DNA of 64,000 nt, from NCBI RefSeq assembly GCF_914767665.1, contig NC_059504.1, positions 34,193,720 to 34,257,719 on the forward strand, read 5' to 3'. The notes beneath the pieces were generated by a model. That model did no database searches, was not told the origin of the DNA, and was given only the letters and a program-made list of their open reading frames with translations. Numbering within the stretch: the stretch's first letter is position 1; every line of letters begins with the position of its first letter. The stretch is from Harmonia axyridis. Lineage: Eukaryota; Arthropoda; Insecta; Coleoptera; Coccinellidae. The translations under genes and the position numbers were made by a program. Shown piece by piece: positions 1-10,427 of this stretch.

Positions 1-1522
1 ACCTCTTCTGTAAATTATTTTCAGCCTTCTGAACACCAGATCTTATCAGGAAGCTATAGTACTCCAATCCCCATTCAACGAAGTTGATGTGATAAAGCCA
101 TTTATTACGCAGATATTCTTTCAGATTCAGGAACTAAAGTGGTTTAACATACGTACTATTCCAAATTCTGTATCTCAAGGAAGTACTTCTTGATATCTTT
201 CAATCCCAAGATAGGTTTCAGTTGTTCCAATCCCACGGGAGGTGCTTTGAGAAAATGAACAACGATATTAGAATATGTTAACTGAATTTACAACTCCTTC
301 TCAGATTTCTAACCAAGAATATATTACATTTATTATCAAATAAACTTGAGAAGGAGTTTTGTTGAAATTATTTGACACAAAAAGAATTCTACCAAACCTG
401 AAATACGTTCCGACAAGATGGATAACTCTAAAAGAAAAAACGGCTGTTTCAAATTAAATTGATTCGTTCTGGTGAGATTATTACTTGTTGAATACATATA
501 TTCATGTCAACACTAACCGAGAATCCCGAAACAATTCTCGCCGATAAATTAGATTCCAAATCTCAAATTAAATTAATAATGACTGAAATCTAAATCTTAG
601 GTATGTAATCTGGCTGAAGTCTCAATAATCATTGAAAATCTTTCAGAAGATTCTCTCTATAGATCCGCGCATCTGCGTTCCGACCGATGGTATACGATAT
701 TATACGATTAATTGACAAATTACCGCGTCTTCGAAAATTCCAGTAGCATAACATGGAATGAAGCGTGCAAAATCATTTCAATGTATAATACTTACATACA
801 TATTTCTTTATTCATGAGCTATTACCGTTAAATTTTTGATATAAGAAGTACTCTTCACTGAAAAAACTTTGCATATTGAATTGTATTGTATTGCGCAGTC
901 ATTGTTAAATCCATCTCAAACAAAAATTCGATATCTAATCATTAGAAAAATCTGCTTTATCAAGAGTTCATTGTTCAAGTTACGCCCCGAAGATATTGCC
1001 ATACTATTTCTTTGGGATAACTAAAGAAACACTTTTATTTGAAAGTTCCCAACCCGAGATATCCACGAAGGTGATATAGAAGAAGGTCCTCCAAACACAA
1101 ACTGACATCCACATCAAGCGAGGAAAAATCGTGAAACTTGGGAAAACGCACACGTATTCTTCTCCTGAACGTTTCACATAAATAAAACTCTCGCCCCGAT
1201 TTGCATGAATATCCATTTCATCAGCATTTGAATAACTTGTTTTGGTGTCTTTCGTTCTGTTTATATTCCACAAAGGAGACCTAGGTCTCATAAGTCATCG
1301 ATGTCCATTTCGGATTCTCATAACCCAGTTGGATATGAGATCATTCCAGGCGAGGATTAGACATTTGGAATCTACTTTTTTATACTAGGAATAATATATA
1401 CCTAACAATCTTATCAACTAGTATTTTTCTTCGAAGTTGAGGATACTGAATGCTACTCGCAGTTCAGACTTAATTTTAGTAGTCTCTCATTTTAGGGGTT
1501 CAGCTATATCCCTCATTATATG
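1..1522. other. Unassigned AT-rich flank
   Basis: I recognise no gene or element family here. A short imperfect inverted repeat lies at about 289-304 and 345-363 (arms containing CTCCTTCTC and GAGAAGGAG), which could be the edge of an old foldback. The longest open frame, 1004-1291 on the minus strand, has no recognisable domain and is probably chance. Confidence 0.5.
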
Positions 1523-2164
1523 TTCTGCAGCAGTGACGGCTCGTCAGGGTCGGCAGGGTCGGCCGGGCCGACCCAAAAATTATCGGGAAATAGAAAATAA
1601 TTCTAGATATTCAATTCATTCAAACTCAATCGGAGTTATCGATTTCGATATCCAAATTCCCTCGGTAATGAATATTTCCACTCAGAACAGGAAAATATAA
1701 CTTATACCGGCCAATTTTTTCTTTCGGACCCACCTAATATTCGATTTCCAAAGCATCCAGCGTTGTTATTCCCTTTCATAAATTGTAACAAACCACAATC
1801 GTAAATGGTTACTTTTCGTAACATCACCCCAAACAGGTTATTCCAGAATTGTACGTAACACCGTAACATTTGGTCTGAAATGTAACACAAATGTTACAAT
1901 TATACAATTGCAACCCCTGGAATGTCACTGAAAGCATCTCATCACGTTAGGTCGGCCAAGAGCCGATGGCGGAACCAGCGCTACCGAGAGCGCTACGTAA
2001 AGGAAAAGATACTACGACATACGCCCAGAATACGACCACTCAATAGAACGGCACAACAACTCGATGTAAGGTCGCTTCCCAATACACAGGGTCGGCTGGC
2101 CGGTTATCCTATTGCAGAGCGTCAAGCAGCAACTTTTCACAGTTTATTTCAAATATTTGATAAT

Positions 2165-2412
2165 TAAATGAATGGTTAATTTATGTATTTATTTATATTT
2201 TTATTAAATTATGAGACATTATGTCTTAATCAGAAAAGAACTTATTTATGCCGTTCGATAGTAGCTATTGATTTTCAGATCATGAAAATATAATTAATAT
2301 ATTCAAATGAATGGTTAATTATGGGATATTACGTCTTAATCAGAAAAGAACTTATTTATGCCGTTCGATAGTATTTAGGTATCGATTGTCTGATCATGAA
2401 AATATAATTAAT
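2165..2412 (+). repeat. Two-unit subterminal tandem repeat of hAT copy 1
   Basis: Two direct units of roughly 115-140 bp share the block CTTATTTATGCCGTTCGATAG and the block GATCATGAAAATATAATTAA. The same two units occur at 39736-39940 and 45536-45738. Subterminal repeats of this kind commonly serve as transposase binding sites in hAT elements; that role is inferred here. Confidence 0.8.
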
Positions 2413-2479
2413 ATATTCCTAACTTTGAAAACATCCTGATTTAAAAAGTTCTGTAATTTCGAGGGAGAAAATTCGCGAG

Positions 2480-3461
2480 GAAATGAATAATTCTGCGTGC
2501 TTTTCTTGGGAAATAGACGAAACAACGGATGTTAAATATTTTTGTCAGATGTCAGTAATTTTCCGCTTCGTTCGAGAAGGTAAAAATATCCGAACGATTT
2601 TGGGGTTTTTTCGATGTTAGTAAAGGTCGAACCGCGAATGATATTTTCAATAACTTGTTGGACAATTTTAAAGATTTGAATTTAGCGACTAAATTAGTAG
2701 GTCAAACATATGACGGGGCAGCTGTGATGGCGGGGGAAATTAATGGGTTACAAGCGCGAATAAAAACAATTGCTCCTCAAGCACTATTCACGCACTGTTA
2801 TGCACATAAATTGAATTTAGTGTTACAAGATTCGACCAAGAAAATCAATGAGTGTCGCGTGTTTTTTTCGAATCTTTCAGGATTTTCGTCGTTTTTCACT
2901 AAATCAAGTAAACGCACTAATATTCTAGACGAAATTTGCAAAAAAAGATTACCCTCTAGCTCGGAAACTCGTTGGAATTTCAAATCTCGCGCTGTAAAAA
3001 CAATATTCGATAAGAGAGAAGAATTAATTGAAGTTTTTGATCATATCAGCGACAATTTAGATGAATGGGATGATATTACAATACGTGAAGCTACCGGTCT
3101 GAAGAAAATGTTGAATGATTTCGAATTTTTGTTCATTCTCCACTCTTTTAATTTGATTTTTACATACACAGATCCCGTTTTTTCTATAATCCAGCATAAG
3201 TTATCAGATATAACTTATTGCAACGCCAGAATCACTTCTTTATTATCGACTCTGAAAAAATTTCGCACAGAAGATGAGTATTTCATTCGCTTATATTCAG
3301 AAGTAGAAAAACTCCCAGAAGTAATGCCACCGAGTGCTAGACGTCGAAAACGTAAAATAGATTCCGAAATTCAGCTCACGGATAATTCCTCAATGAAACG
3401 GCTTTTTTGTGAAATTCTGGATTTAATTATAACATTTCATCACTTCATTTTTTGGAACTAA
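2480..3461 (+). pseudogene. hAT transposase, middle fragment (DUF4371-like)
   Basis: The clean open frame runs 2655-3461 (268 codons). The preceding ~170 bp also translates to hAT-like sequence (VSKGRTANDIFNNLL) but with frame breaks, so the start is not a true start. Visible landmarks are YDGAAVMAG, carrying the expected second catalytic Asp, the C-x2-H motif in THCYAHKLNLV, and ETRWNFKSRAV, all typical of zinc-finger-MYM-like hAT transposases. The frame ends in unrelated sequence at LIITFHHFIFWN after an internal deletion, so the last catalytic Glu and the dimerisation domain are missing. The first Asp is not identifiable. The product cannot be an active transposase. Confidence 0.85.
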
Positions 3462-3664
3462 TGAATTTTAATAAATTTGATATATACGTTCGTAATTTTC
3501 CGGAGTGTGGCCGACCCACATCTCGAGGGCACGAGCCGTCACTGTTCTGCAGGTAAATTTGGAATGTTTTTCAAGCTTTATCGATTTATTGTGTATTTTC
3601 TATAACTTTAGGGATCTGCAAATAAAGATCTACTGTTCTTTGTATTCTACAGGGTCTTAGGTAA

Positions 3665-5082
3665 ACATGCGGCAAATATTCAAGAGGTTATTCCTTGGTC
3701 TATTTTAAGGATATTTTATGATTTGATAATTTTTGAAGATGCGCTTTGTTACGAAAATATAGGACGAAACAAATTTCATTATAATTATTATATGTAACAG
3801 TTCTTAACCAACAGAAAATTTCGAAAATGTCTAACTAAACTCTTTTGAAAACACCATGGTCGTTTTTTATTGAGTTACACTCAGCAATAATCCGATCCCT
3901 TAAATCGTCCACATTTTCCAGATGGCCCCATAGGAAATAATCCAGGGGTTTTAAGTCCAGGAATCAATCAGGCCATACGTGAGGTCCACCTCGATCAATC
4001 CAGTGATCTCCGAATATTGTTGTTAAAAACTCTCAAGCAACTATACATGAATGAGCTGATGCACCATAATGCATAAACCACATTGACTGGCTTGTATCCA
4101 ATGGTACATTCTCCAGAAACTGAGGTAGCGTTTGTTCCAAAAATTCACAGTATAGTTCGTCGGTAAGTCTTACTGGTAGAAATACCAGTCCAATTAGCCA
4201 GTCTCCCAAAATTCCAACGCGAACGTTCAACGAGAACCGATCTCGACAAATATCATGTATATTTTCATCAGCCCAGACATGGTTATTGAGAAAATTCTTT
4301 ATTCCATTTCGGGAGAAACTGGCTTCATCGTTAAAAAAAAAAAGAAACCTAAGTTATTCAGGGATTTCAAGCCATTGACAAAATGCAATACGTGGCCAAA
4401 ATCCGCAGGAAGAAGTGTCTGAACGCATTCAATGTGGTATGGGTTCAACAAATTATCTCTTAGAATTTTCCACAGTCCAATTATTTACTTAAATTCGAAG
4501 TATTTGCAAGTTTTCGCGAAGAAGTACCTGGATCTTCTTCAATCTTGTAAAACACATTGTCTTCCACTTATACCATTCTTACAGACCTTGGCTTCACTGG
4601 TCCTCCACTTCTCTTCAATGTTCTCGTTTTTCGAAGACGTTGATGAATACTTTGAAATATTTTTCTATCGCAAGCATTGCGGTTAGGAAATCGTTCAACG
4701 TACATTCGCCTAATTACTAAAGCATTGCCATCAGCAAGTTCATACATAAAATGCATATCAGCCTTCTCGGAATTCTTATAGCGATCGATAATAGAGGACT
4801 TCACTAACAATAGGTTACACGTCAACTAGCCAAACGTTAATAAATCTTGACCAATTCGACAAAATCAAAAACATACACAATTTTGTTGGTAAGGAAACAA
4901 ATTTTTCAATATGTTTTTTCCTTGAAACGTCCAGTGAAGCACGGTGTAATACCAAAAAATGGATTCATTGAAAATGTTTTTCGACCTTCGCATCAAAGTT
5001 CTTGTGTCAAAAATCATCGAATAATAAAATATCCTTAAAATAATCCAAGGGATATCTAACCTAATTCATTTTTGCCGCATGT
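3665..5082 (-). mobile_element. Tc1/mariner-type element 'M' with ~75-bp inverted repeats
   Basis: The ends ACATGCGGCAAA at 3665 and TTTGCCGCATGT ending at 5082 head imperfect inverted repeats of about 75 bp that share the block TTTTAAGGATATTTTAT. A decayed minus-strand transposase fills the interior. The right end coincides with the TA into which element R1 inserted, so M was there first. Confidence 0.8.
3850..4825 (-). pseudogene. M transposase: DUF4817-type N-terminus plus DDE domain, broken
   Basis: The N-terminal part (4568-4825) reads EKADMHFMYELADGNAL and RMYVERFPNRN, matching the DUF4817 helix-turn-helix found in insect transposases. The DDE part (4033-4400) contains NDEASFSRNG, FMHYGASAH and, with frame damage, LKPLDYFLWG. 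Counting from the second to the third catalytic position gives 41 intervening residues, i.e. a DD41D-type spacing. The second catalytic Asp is replaced by Tyr (HYGA instead of HDGA), and stops and frameshifts interrupt the gene, so it is dead. The family assignment rests on motifs only. Confidence 0.75.
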
Positions 5083-5083
5083 A

Positions 5084-5985
5084 AAGGGTGTTTTTTTTTA
5101 GAGCTATAAAACTTTAAATTGCATTGAAACAACGATGGATTTATTCGATTGACATGAATTTTATTTATCCGCAAGATAATCTTGTGGCGTTACATTTTAA
5201 ATAGATTTCTGGCATATGACCTTCACGGCTGGCTCGGATGTAGTCCAATCTGGACGTCCAATTTTCGATGACTTTTTCCAACATTTGTGGCCGTATATCC
5301 GCAATAACACGGCGAATGTTGTCTTCCAAATGGCCAAGGGTTTGTGGCTTATCCGCATAGACCAATGACTTTACATAGCCCCCACAGAAAGTAGTCTAGC
5401 GGTGTTAAATCACAAGATCTTGGAGGCCAATTCACAAGTCCAAAACGTGAAATTAGGCGGTCACCAAACGTGTCTTTCAATAAATTGATTGTGGCACGAG
5501 CTGTGTGACATGTTGCGCCGTTTTGTTGGAACCACTGCTCCTGGACATCATGGTTGTTCAATTCAGGAATGAAAAAGTTAGTAATCATGACTCTATACCG
5601 ATCACCATTGATTGTAATGTTCTGGCCATCATCGTTTTTGAAGAAGTACGGACCAATGATTCCACCAGCCCATAAAGCGCACCAAACAGTCAGTTTTTCT
5701 GGATGTAACGGTGTTTCGACTTACACTTGACGATTAGCTTCACTCCAAATGTGGCAGTTTTGTTTGTTGATGTAGCCATTCAACCAGAAGTGCGCTTCAT
5801 CGCTAAACAAAATAAAATGAAGGTAGTGCGAGATACGTATTCCGCACAGAACCATTATTTTCGAAAGAAAATTGCACTATTTGCAAGCGTTGTTCAGGCG
5901 TGAATCTGTGACAGCTGTTAAATCGGTCGCCATCTTGAACAGTAATGCCAACTTAAAGTTATATACCTCGAAAAAAGACACCCGT
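5084..5985 (-). mobile_element. Rosa-like (DD41D) Tc1/mariner copy R1, internally deleted
   Basis: The left end is AAGGGTGTTTTT next to TA (5082-5083) and the right end is CACCCGT next to TA (5986-5987). Compared with R4 (56639-57928) it lacks about 370 bp that encode the N-terminal DNA-binding part. It sits exactly at the right terminus of M. Confidence 0.85.
5161..5815 (-). pseudogene. R1 transposase C-terminal two thirds, frameshifted
   Basis: Two frames (5349-5588 and 5165-5365) together cover the catalytic C-terminal half: FQQNGATCHTARATINLL (catalytic Asp changed to Asn), DLTPLDYFLWG and DKPQTLGHLEDNIRRVIADI. A frameshift near 5365 separates them. The first catalytic segment (SDEAHFWLNG) is present near 5780-5815, and upstream sequence is deleted. 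Related copies R2 and R4 keep the Asp, so the Asn is a decay mutation in this copy. Confidence 0.8.
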
Positions 5986-5996
5986 TATAACTATAT

Positions 5997-7362
5997 AAAA
6001 GGTTTTTCCAATAAAAGGTTTTATTTTGATATTTGAAAGAAACGAGAATATTTCGAAAGGAACCAATAGATTTTTATATCATTGAAAAGAACGATGGAAA
6101 CTATCACCCAAACATCTGCCACGACTACGGTGGCAGCACCAAATCCTTTTCATAAAATTTCCATTACCAATTCGCACATTTGAGGCTTTCTGTCCTCGAA
6201 AACTTCACGAATTCCTTCTTTAAAGTCTTGAAATAATTATGGAGCTTTATCATAGGCCCTATCTTCCACGTGGTCCAAAGAAAAATGTCTCAAGGTGTTA
6301 AATCACAAGATCTCGGTGAACATTTGTGATTACCTCTTCGGGAAATAACAAGGCAAAGATTTTTCTTTTGCTAGATTGAGATTGTTTCGTTGCTTGTGTG
6401 GCTCGTCTTGTTGAAAATAAACGTCGTTCACATCAATATTTTCCAATTCCGCCATAAAAGATATTAATAATAGTTCGGTGGAGCAATCCATTGACTGTAA
6501 AAGTTGCACCAACCTCATTTTCTAATGAATGATAAGATGAGGTTTAATCACACCATATCCCAAAAACATCACCAAATAGTGACAAGTTGAGGATGGAGCG
6601 TCTTTTCATCAATCATTGAATTTTGTGAGCCGCAAATGCGACATTCTGCTTATCAACTCTGAGGTGAAAATCACTGAAAATAATTTTTCGGTCCATTTGG
6701 ATGCATTTCAAGAATCCAGTTAGCGAAGATACCACATTTTTGCTGTAGGACCAGCCCCTGATTGATCTGTCATCCTAACTCGTATGATTTGGAGGTCAAG
6801 TTGTCGTGACATCTTTTCGGTGGTCTTCCTGGTGGTCTTTTTGTATTGGGTTTCTGAGTTTTTGCCCATCTCGCTATCCTTTCTATGTCCTGTGAACTTG
6901 AAATGCCTTAAGCCTTGAATACTTCATGCAAAATACAAAGTAATCTCTTTATGGAATGCCTAATTCCCAAGATCAACGAGGAATCGACCATCTAGGTTTT
7001 CGTCAGCACTACGGACTATGGTAGCAATAATCTCAATTGTTCTTGGGCACACGCTTCAGATTCTTCACATTATTAACTTGTCCAAACAGCCCAAATCTTT
7101 TGACCAGTTTCGATATTGCCGGCCAAGGAGGAAGGTTCTTCACAACGACCCAAAAGTGCTTTATTTTTTCGAACTGTGTCAACAAAAGTTTCAACATTAT
7201 TGTAGTGAATTAATTTCAATGCATTGTTGAAATGTCTACCGTTCCATTTTAATATTGGCGAGATGTTTACTTATCAAATTTCAAAATATGATAGCTTCAA
7301 AGAAGACAACTGCCTATAAAGAGTGAGCTATTCACAATTAAACCTTTTATTGGTGAACCCTT
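5997..7362 (-). mobile_element. Tc1/mariner-type element 'N', decayed full-length copy
   Basis: The ends form an inverted repeat: AAAGGTTTTTCCAATAAAAGG at the left and CCTTTTATTGGTGAACCC at the right. The interior is a minus-strand transposase relic. The element is sandwiched between R1 and R2 with only a few bases on each side. Partial relatives occur at 31480-31937 and 41895-42410. Confidence 0.72.
6150..7230 (-). pseudogene. N transposase relic
   Basis: Recognisable pieces in order on the minus strand are FSDFHLRVDKQNVAFAAHKI (first catalytic Asp), ELENIDVNDVYFQQDEPHKQ (second catalytic Asp, 6330-6518) and HVEDRAYDKAP near 6240. The part normally containing the third catalytic residue is shortened and out of frame. 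Its weak N-terminal part lies around 7000-7230. Many stops make this an old, non-functional copy. The DD41D-like affiliation is an inference from overall resemblance to the R copies. Confidence 0.6.
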
Positions 7363-7366
7363 TATA

Positions 7367-8489
7367 ACGGGTGTTTTTTCTCGAGATATATAACTTTAAG
7401 TTGGCATTACTGTTCAAGATGGCGACCGATTCAACAGCTGTCAAGTGATTTATTCTCAGTTTGGTTTGGCAATTCATCATGAATAGACTCACGCAAAATC
7501 GTCCATCAGAGCAGTTAATTCGATTAACCATGGAACGTTTTCGCACCACGTTTACTGTTTTTGATAAATCACATCCCCAGAGACGCCGTACGGTGCGTAC
7601 AGAAGAAGCTTTTGCTGCTGTAGAGCGTAGCATTGAGGAAGACCCGAATGAGTCTATCCGCCATCGAGCACAGCAATTGTATCTGTGTCCATCCACTTTA
7701 TGGGAGATTTTGCGGAAGGATCTTGGTTTGCGTGCTTACAAAAACCAACTCGTGCAAGAATTGAAGCCAAACGATCATCAAGTAAGGCGTAGATTCGTCG
7801 AATGGGCCCAATATGAGATTGCCGTTGTTCCCGATTTTCATAAGCGAATTTTGTTTAGCGATGAAACGCACTTCTGGTTGAATGGCTACGTCAACAAACA
7901 AAACTGCCGCATTTGGAGTGAAGCTAATCCTCAAGGGTATGTCGAAACACCGTTACATCCAGAAAAACTGATGGTGATCGATATAGAGCCATGATTACTA
8001 ACTTTTTCATTCCTGAATTGAACAACCATGATGTCCAGGAGCTGTGGTTCCAACAAGACGGCGCAACTTGTCACACAACTCGTGCCACAATCGATTTATT
8101 GAAAGACACGTTTGGTGACCGCCTAATTTCACGTTTTGGACCTGTGAATTGGCCTCCAAGATCTTGTGATTTAACACCGCTAGACTACTTTCTGTGGGGC
8201 TATATAAAGTCATTGGTTTATGCGGATAAGCCACAAACTCTTGACCATTTGGAAGACAACATTCGCCGTGTTATTGCCGATATACGGCCACAAATGTTGG
8301 AAAAAGTCATCGAAAATTAGACGTCCAGAATGGACTACATCCGAGCCAACCGTGGCGGTCATATACCAGAAATCATATTTAAAATGTAATGCCACAAGAA
8401 TATGCGGATAAATAAAATTCATGTCAATCGAATAATCCATCGTTGTTTTATTGCAATTCAAAGTTCTATAGCTCTAAAAAAACACCCTT
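7367..8489 (+). mobile_element. Rosa-like (DD41D) Tc1/mariner copy R2
   Basis: The termini are ACGGGTGTTTTTT at the left and AAAAACACCCTT at the right, flanked by TA at 7365-7366 and 8490-8491. Relative to R4 it has two internal deletions, about 75 bp in the N-terminal coding part near 7495 and about 95 bp near 7968. It is otherwise well preserved. Confidence 0.88.
7479..8415 (+). pseudogene. Rosa-like transposase (R2), two fragments
   Basis: The start ATG at 7479 matches MNRLT of R4. The first frame (to 7994) covers the helix-turn-helix region and the first catalytic Asp in ILFSDETHFWLNGY. A deletion near 7968 shifts the frame. The second frame (7991-8320) has FQQDGATCHTTRATIDLL and CDLTPLDYFLWG, so both remaining catalytic Asp residues are intact with 41 residues between them, the spacing of the rosa group. 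The second frame stops at 8320; homologous sequence continues to a TAA at 8413-8415. Known family members are about 350 aa cut-and-paste transposases; this copy is inactive. Confidence 0.85.
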
Positions 8490-8491
8490 TA

Positions 8492-9645
8492 TTATCTAAG
8501 CTACTGATAAACCAACAACTGCTTCAGTATTATTATTAGGAGGGATATAGAAATTTCCAAAATCTTAATTTTTCTACAAGAAAAGACCTCTGTTTAATTT
8601 TCACCGTGTATAACAGTAATCATAGCATACAATGAAAATACTGACATGACCGCTTACGAATGTTATATTTTTTCAAACATAAATCTGAAATACCGAATTC
8701 AAACAATGAGTTTCTCGATTGAATGCTCCAATCATTTCAATCAAATAAAGGTACAGAAGGAAAATTCTAACACTTCATTCACTGAAGCAATGTGTTCGAA
8801 TGAAACTCTTACGAAAACACATTCTGAATGTGTGGCCATTTTTCACTTATTCCCAAAATTCATTCATTAGAGAATCGGTTCTTACAAGCCCTCCACGCCA
8901 CAAATTACATTTCCAATTCCACCTTCAATTTGCGTTAATCGGGGTGTCACATGGGTTGAATAGCAAAGTAGATGGGGTTGGCTAGACGAATCGAATTCAC
9001 ACAAAAAGATTCTGAATACAAATTGGCTGTCCATGTTGGCCATCGTATAAAAGTGAGAATGAATAGTCTGACATGTCTACCTCCAACTGAAACACATATT
9101 TACACGTCTGAAGGGTTTGCTGATGTTTGTTCTCTTGTTTCTACCGATATACTGTGATTCCGATTCATGATGCACTATTAGTGCCCGCTTAGAACAAATT
9201 TGTTTATCGACCCTTCATGCACAGTGGGCATAACATTATTATTGAGTTGTAGTAATAGCATTATCTGATCCTCAGAACTCTATAAGCTTTAAGTGAATCA
9301 TAATAGTTATTTTTATTATTTACATTATTTTCTCTAATTCATTGCATTTTCATTGAAATTAATGAAATATTTCCATAAATATAATTTAGTGATTTTTGCT
9401 TTGAAAAATGTTGGTTGGCAGAATTGATTTCTTTAAGGCAATTTGATGAATTGACAGATAAAGCCGTAGCGGAAAGTTCGGAGTGCCAACATAGAATAAT
9501 AAAATATAACCATGAAAACTGTGCGTTTCTGATATATTCTCGCACGATTTTGTTCTACAAGATGTGGAAGAATGAACGGAATAACCACAGAATTAGAGAA
9601 ATGCTATTTTTCTACTTGATGAAGGTTATTCAATATAATATATTA
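8492..9645. other. Unassigned intergenic stretch
   Basis: I recognise no gene, repeat or element in this stretch. It contains a TATAAAAG string at 9045-9052, but with no supporting initiator or coding sequence downstream it cannot be called a promoter. The open frames at 8646-8870 and 9415-9690 have no recognisable domain. Confidence 0.45.
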
Positions 9646-9928
9646 ACTGACAAAAAAACTTCAACACCAAGAAGGAGCTGTTTAAATTAAAATTTTTTTT
9701 TGCTGAAACATAGATAGTATAGCAAGGAGTTAATGATGAATTTGGAGAAAAAATCCGTGACGGCTAACAATTTCTTTTCAATTAGAAAATAAATTACTTC
9801 CCAACACGTCTCGTCATTGTTGCAATAAGATGGTCTATTTATTTTTAAGGGATACTATCTCAAGCTACCTGTTCTTCATGTCTCAGAGCCGCCAAAGTCC
9901 GTGGAGGCTGGGGTAAATTTCCAAGGTT
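9646..9928 (-). mobile_element. Tc1-like element T1, 3' end only
   Basis: Next to TA at 9644-9645 it starts with ACTGACAAAA and continues with GATAGTATAGCAAGGAGT, the same end as T2 (29369) and T3 (62636). About 190 bp of transposase C-terminal coding sequence (minus strand) follows, damaged, before the homology stops abruptly at a LINE fragment. Confidence 0.78.
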
Positions 9929-9929
9929 A

Positions 9930-10105
9930 TTGAGGTTTCTACATTTCAAATTGACCGGAATATATGTCACCATGGGTATCCTGTATCATTTGCGGACATT
10001 AGAGCAGCGCAGAATTTTAGTAGACCTAATTTTCGTAAATAAGATTTTAATGAATTACTACGACTGTCCTGAGCTGGTATCACTGATCGGCTTTCATACC
10101 CCTAA
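9930..10105 (+). pseudogene. LINE reverse-transcriptase C-terminal fragment
   Basis: The frame reads TLEQRRILVDLIFVNKILMN followed by YYDCPELVSLIGFHTPKN. This resembles the conserved C-terminal tail of Jockey/CR1-type LINE ORF2 proteins (the L..RR..D..F..K...N..D.PELLS.I.F..P pattern). Both ends are truncated. It stands in the opposite orientation to the large LINE that follows, so it is a separate insertion. Confidence 0.6.
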
Positions 10106-10427
10106 GAATAGAATAGAATAGAATAGAGTTTATTCAAATATTACATTGATTGTTTAAACTCTAGGAAAAACTGTGAGTTATTTATAATAGCTGTTTACAG
10201 TTGTTTAAAATAAATTTCACTCTAACTAAAACAAATTTATAAAATACTAAAATAAAAATCTTGTTCTGTCCCAGCTTCCTCTCCTCGTCACGCCGTTTTA
10301 TGTATTTCGTCTTCATCGGGTTCACAGTCACGTTCGGGAATATCTGTCACAATCGGGATATTTTCATTTTTCTTAATTCATATTTAATTTTTTTTTTTTT
10401 TCATTATCGTATTATTATAGTTATTCT

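Larger units (their letters stand above)
1531..3544 (+). mobile_element. hAT transposon, copy 1 (internally deleted)
   Basis: The ends are inverted repeats CAGTGACGGCTCGT and ACGAGCCGTCACTG. The flanking 8-bp duplications TTCTGCAG at 1523-1530 and 3545-3552 are identical, which is the hAT insertion signature and suggests a fairly recent insertion. The left subterminal 650 bp is shared with copies at 39101 and 44901. The element keeps the middle of the transposase gene but lacks the C-terminal dimerisation region and the TA-rich tract found near the right end of the other copies. It is therefore non-autonomous. Strand follows the transposase fragment. Confidence 0.93.

Noticed and set aside
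1004..1291. 95-codon minus-strand frame
   Set aside because: No domain, no homologous copy in the window and no codon or splice support.
1922..2167. 81-codon frame in the left part of the hAT copies as a gene
   Set aside because: It is present in all three copies only because the DNA is shared; in copy 3 the start codon is ATA, and the sequence has no transposase or other domain.
9045..9052. TATAAAAG as a core promoter
   Set aside because: Expected by chance in this composition; there is no initiator at the right distance and no coding sequence downstream.
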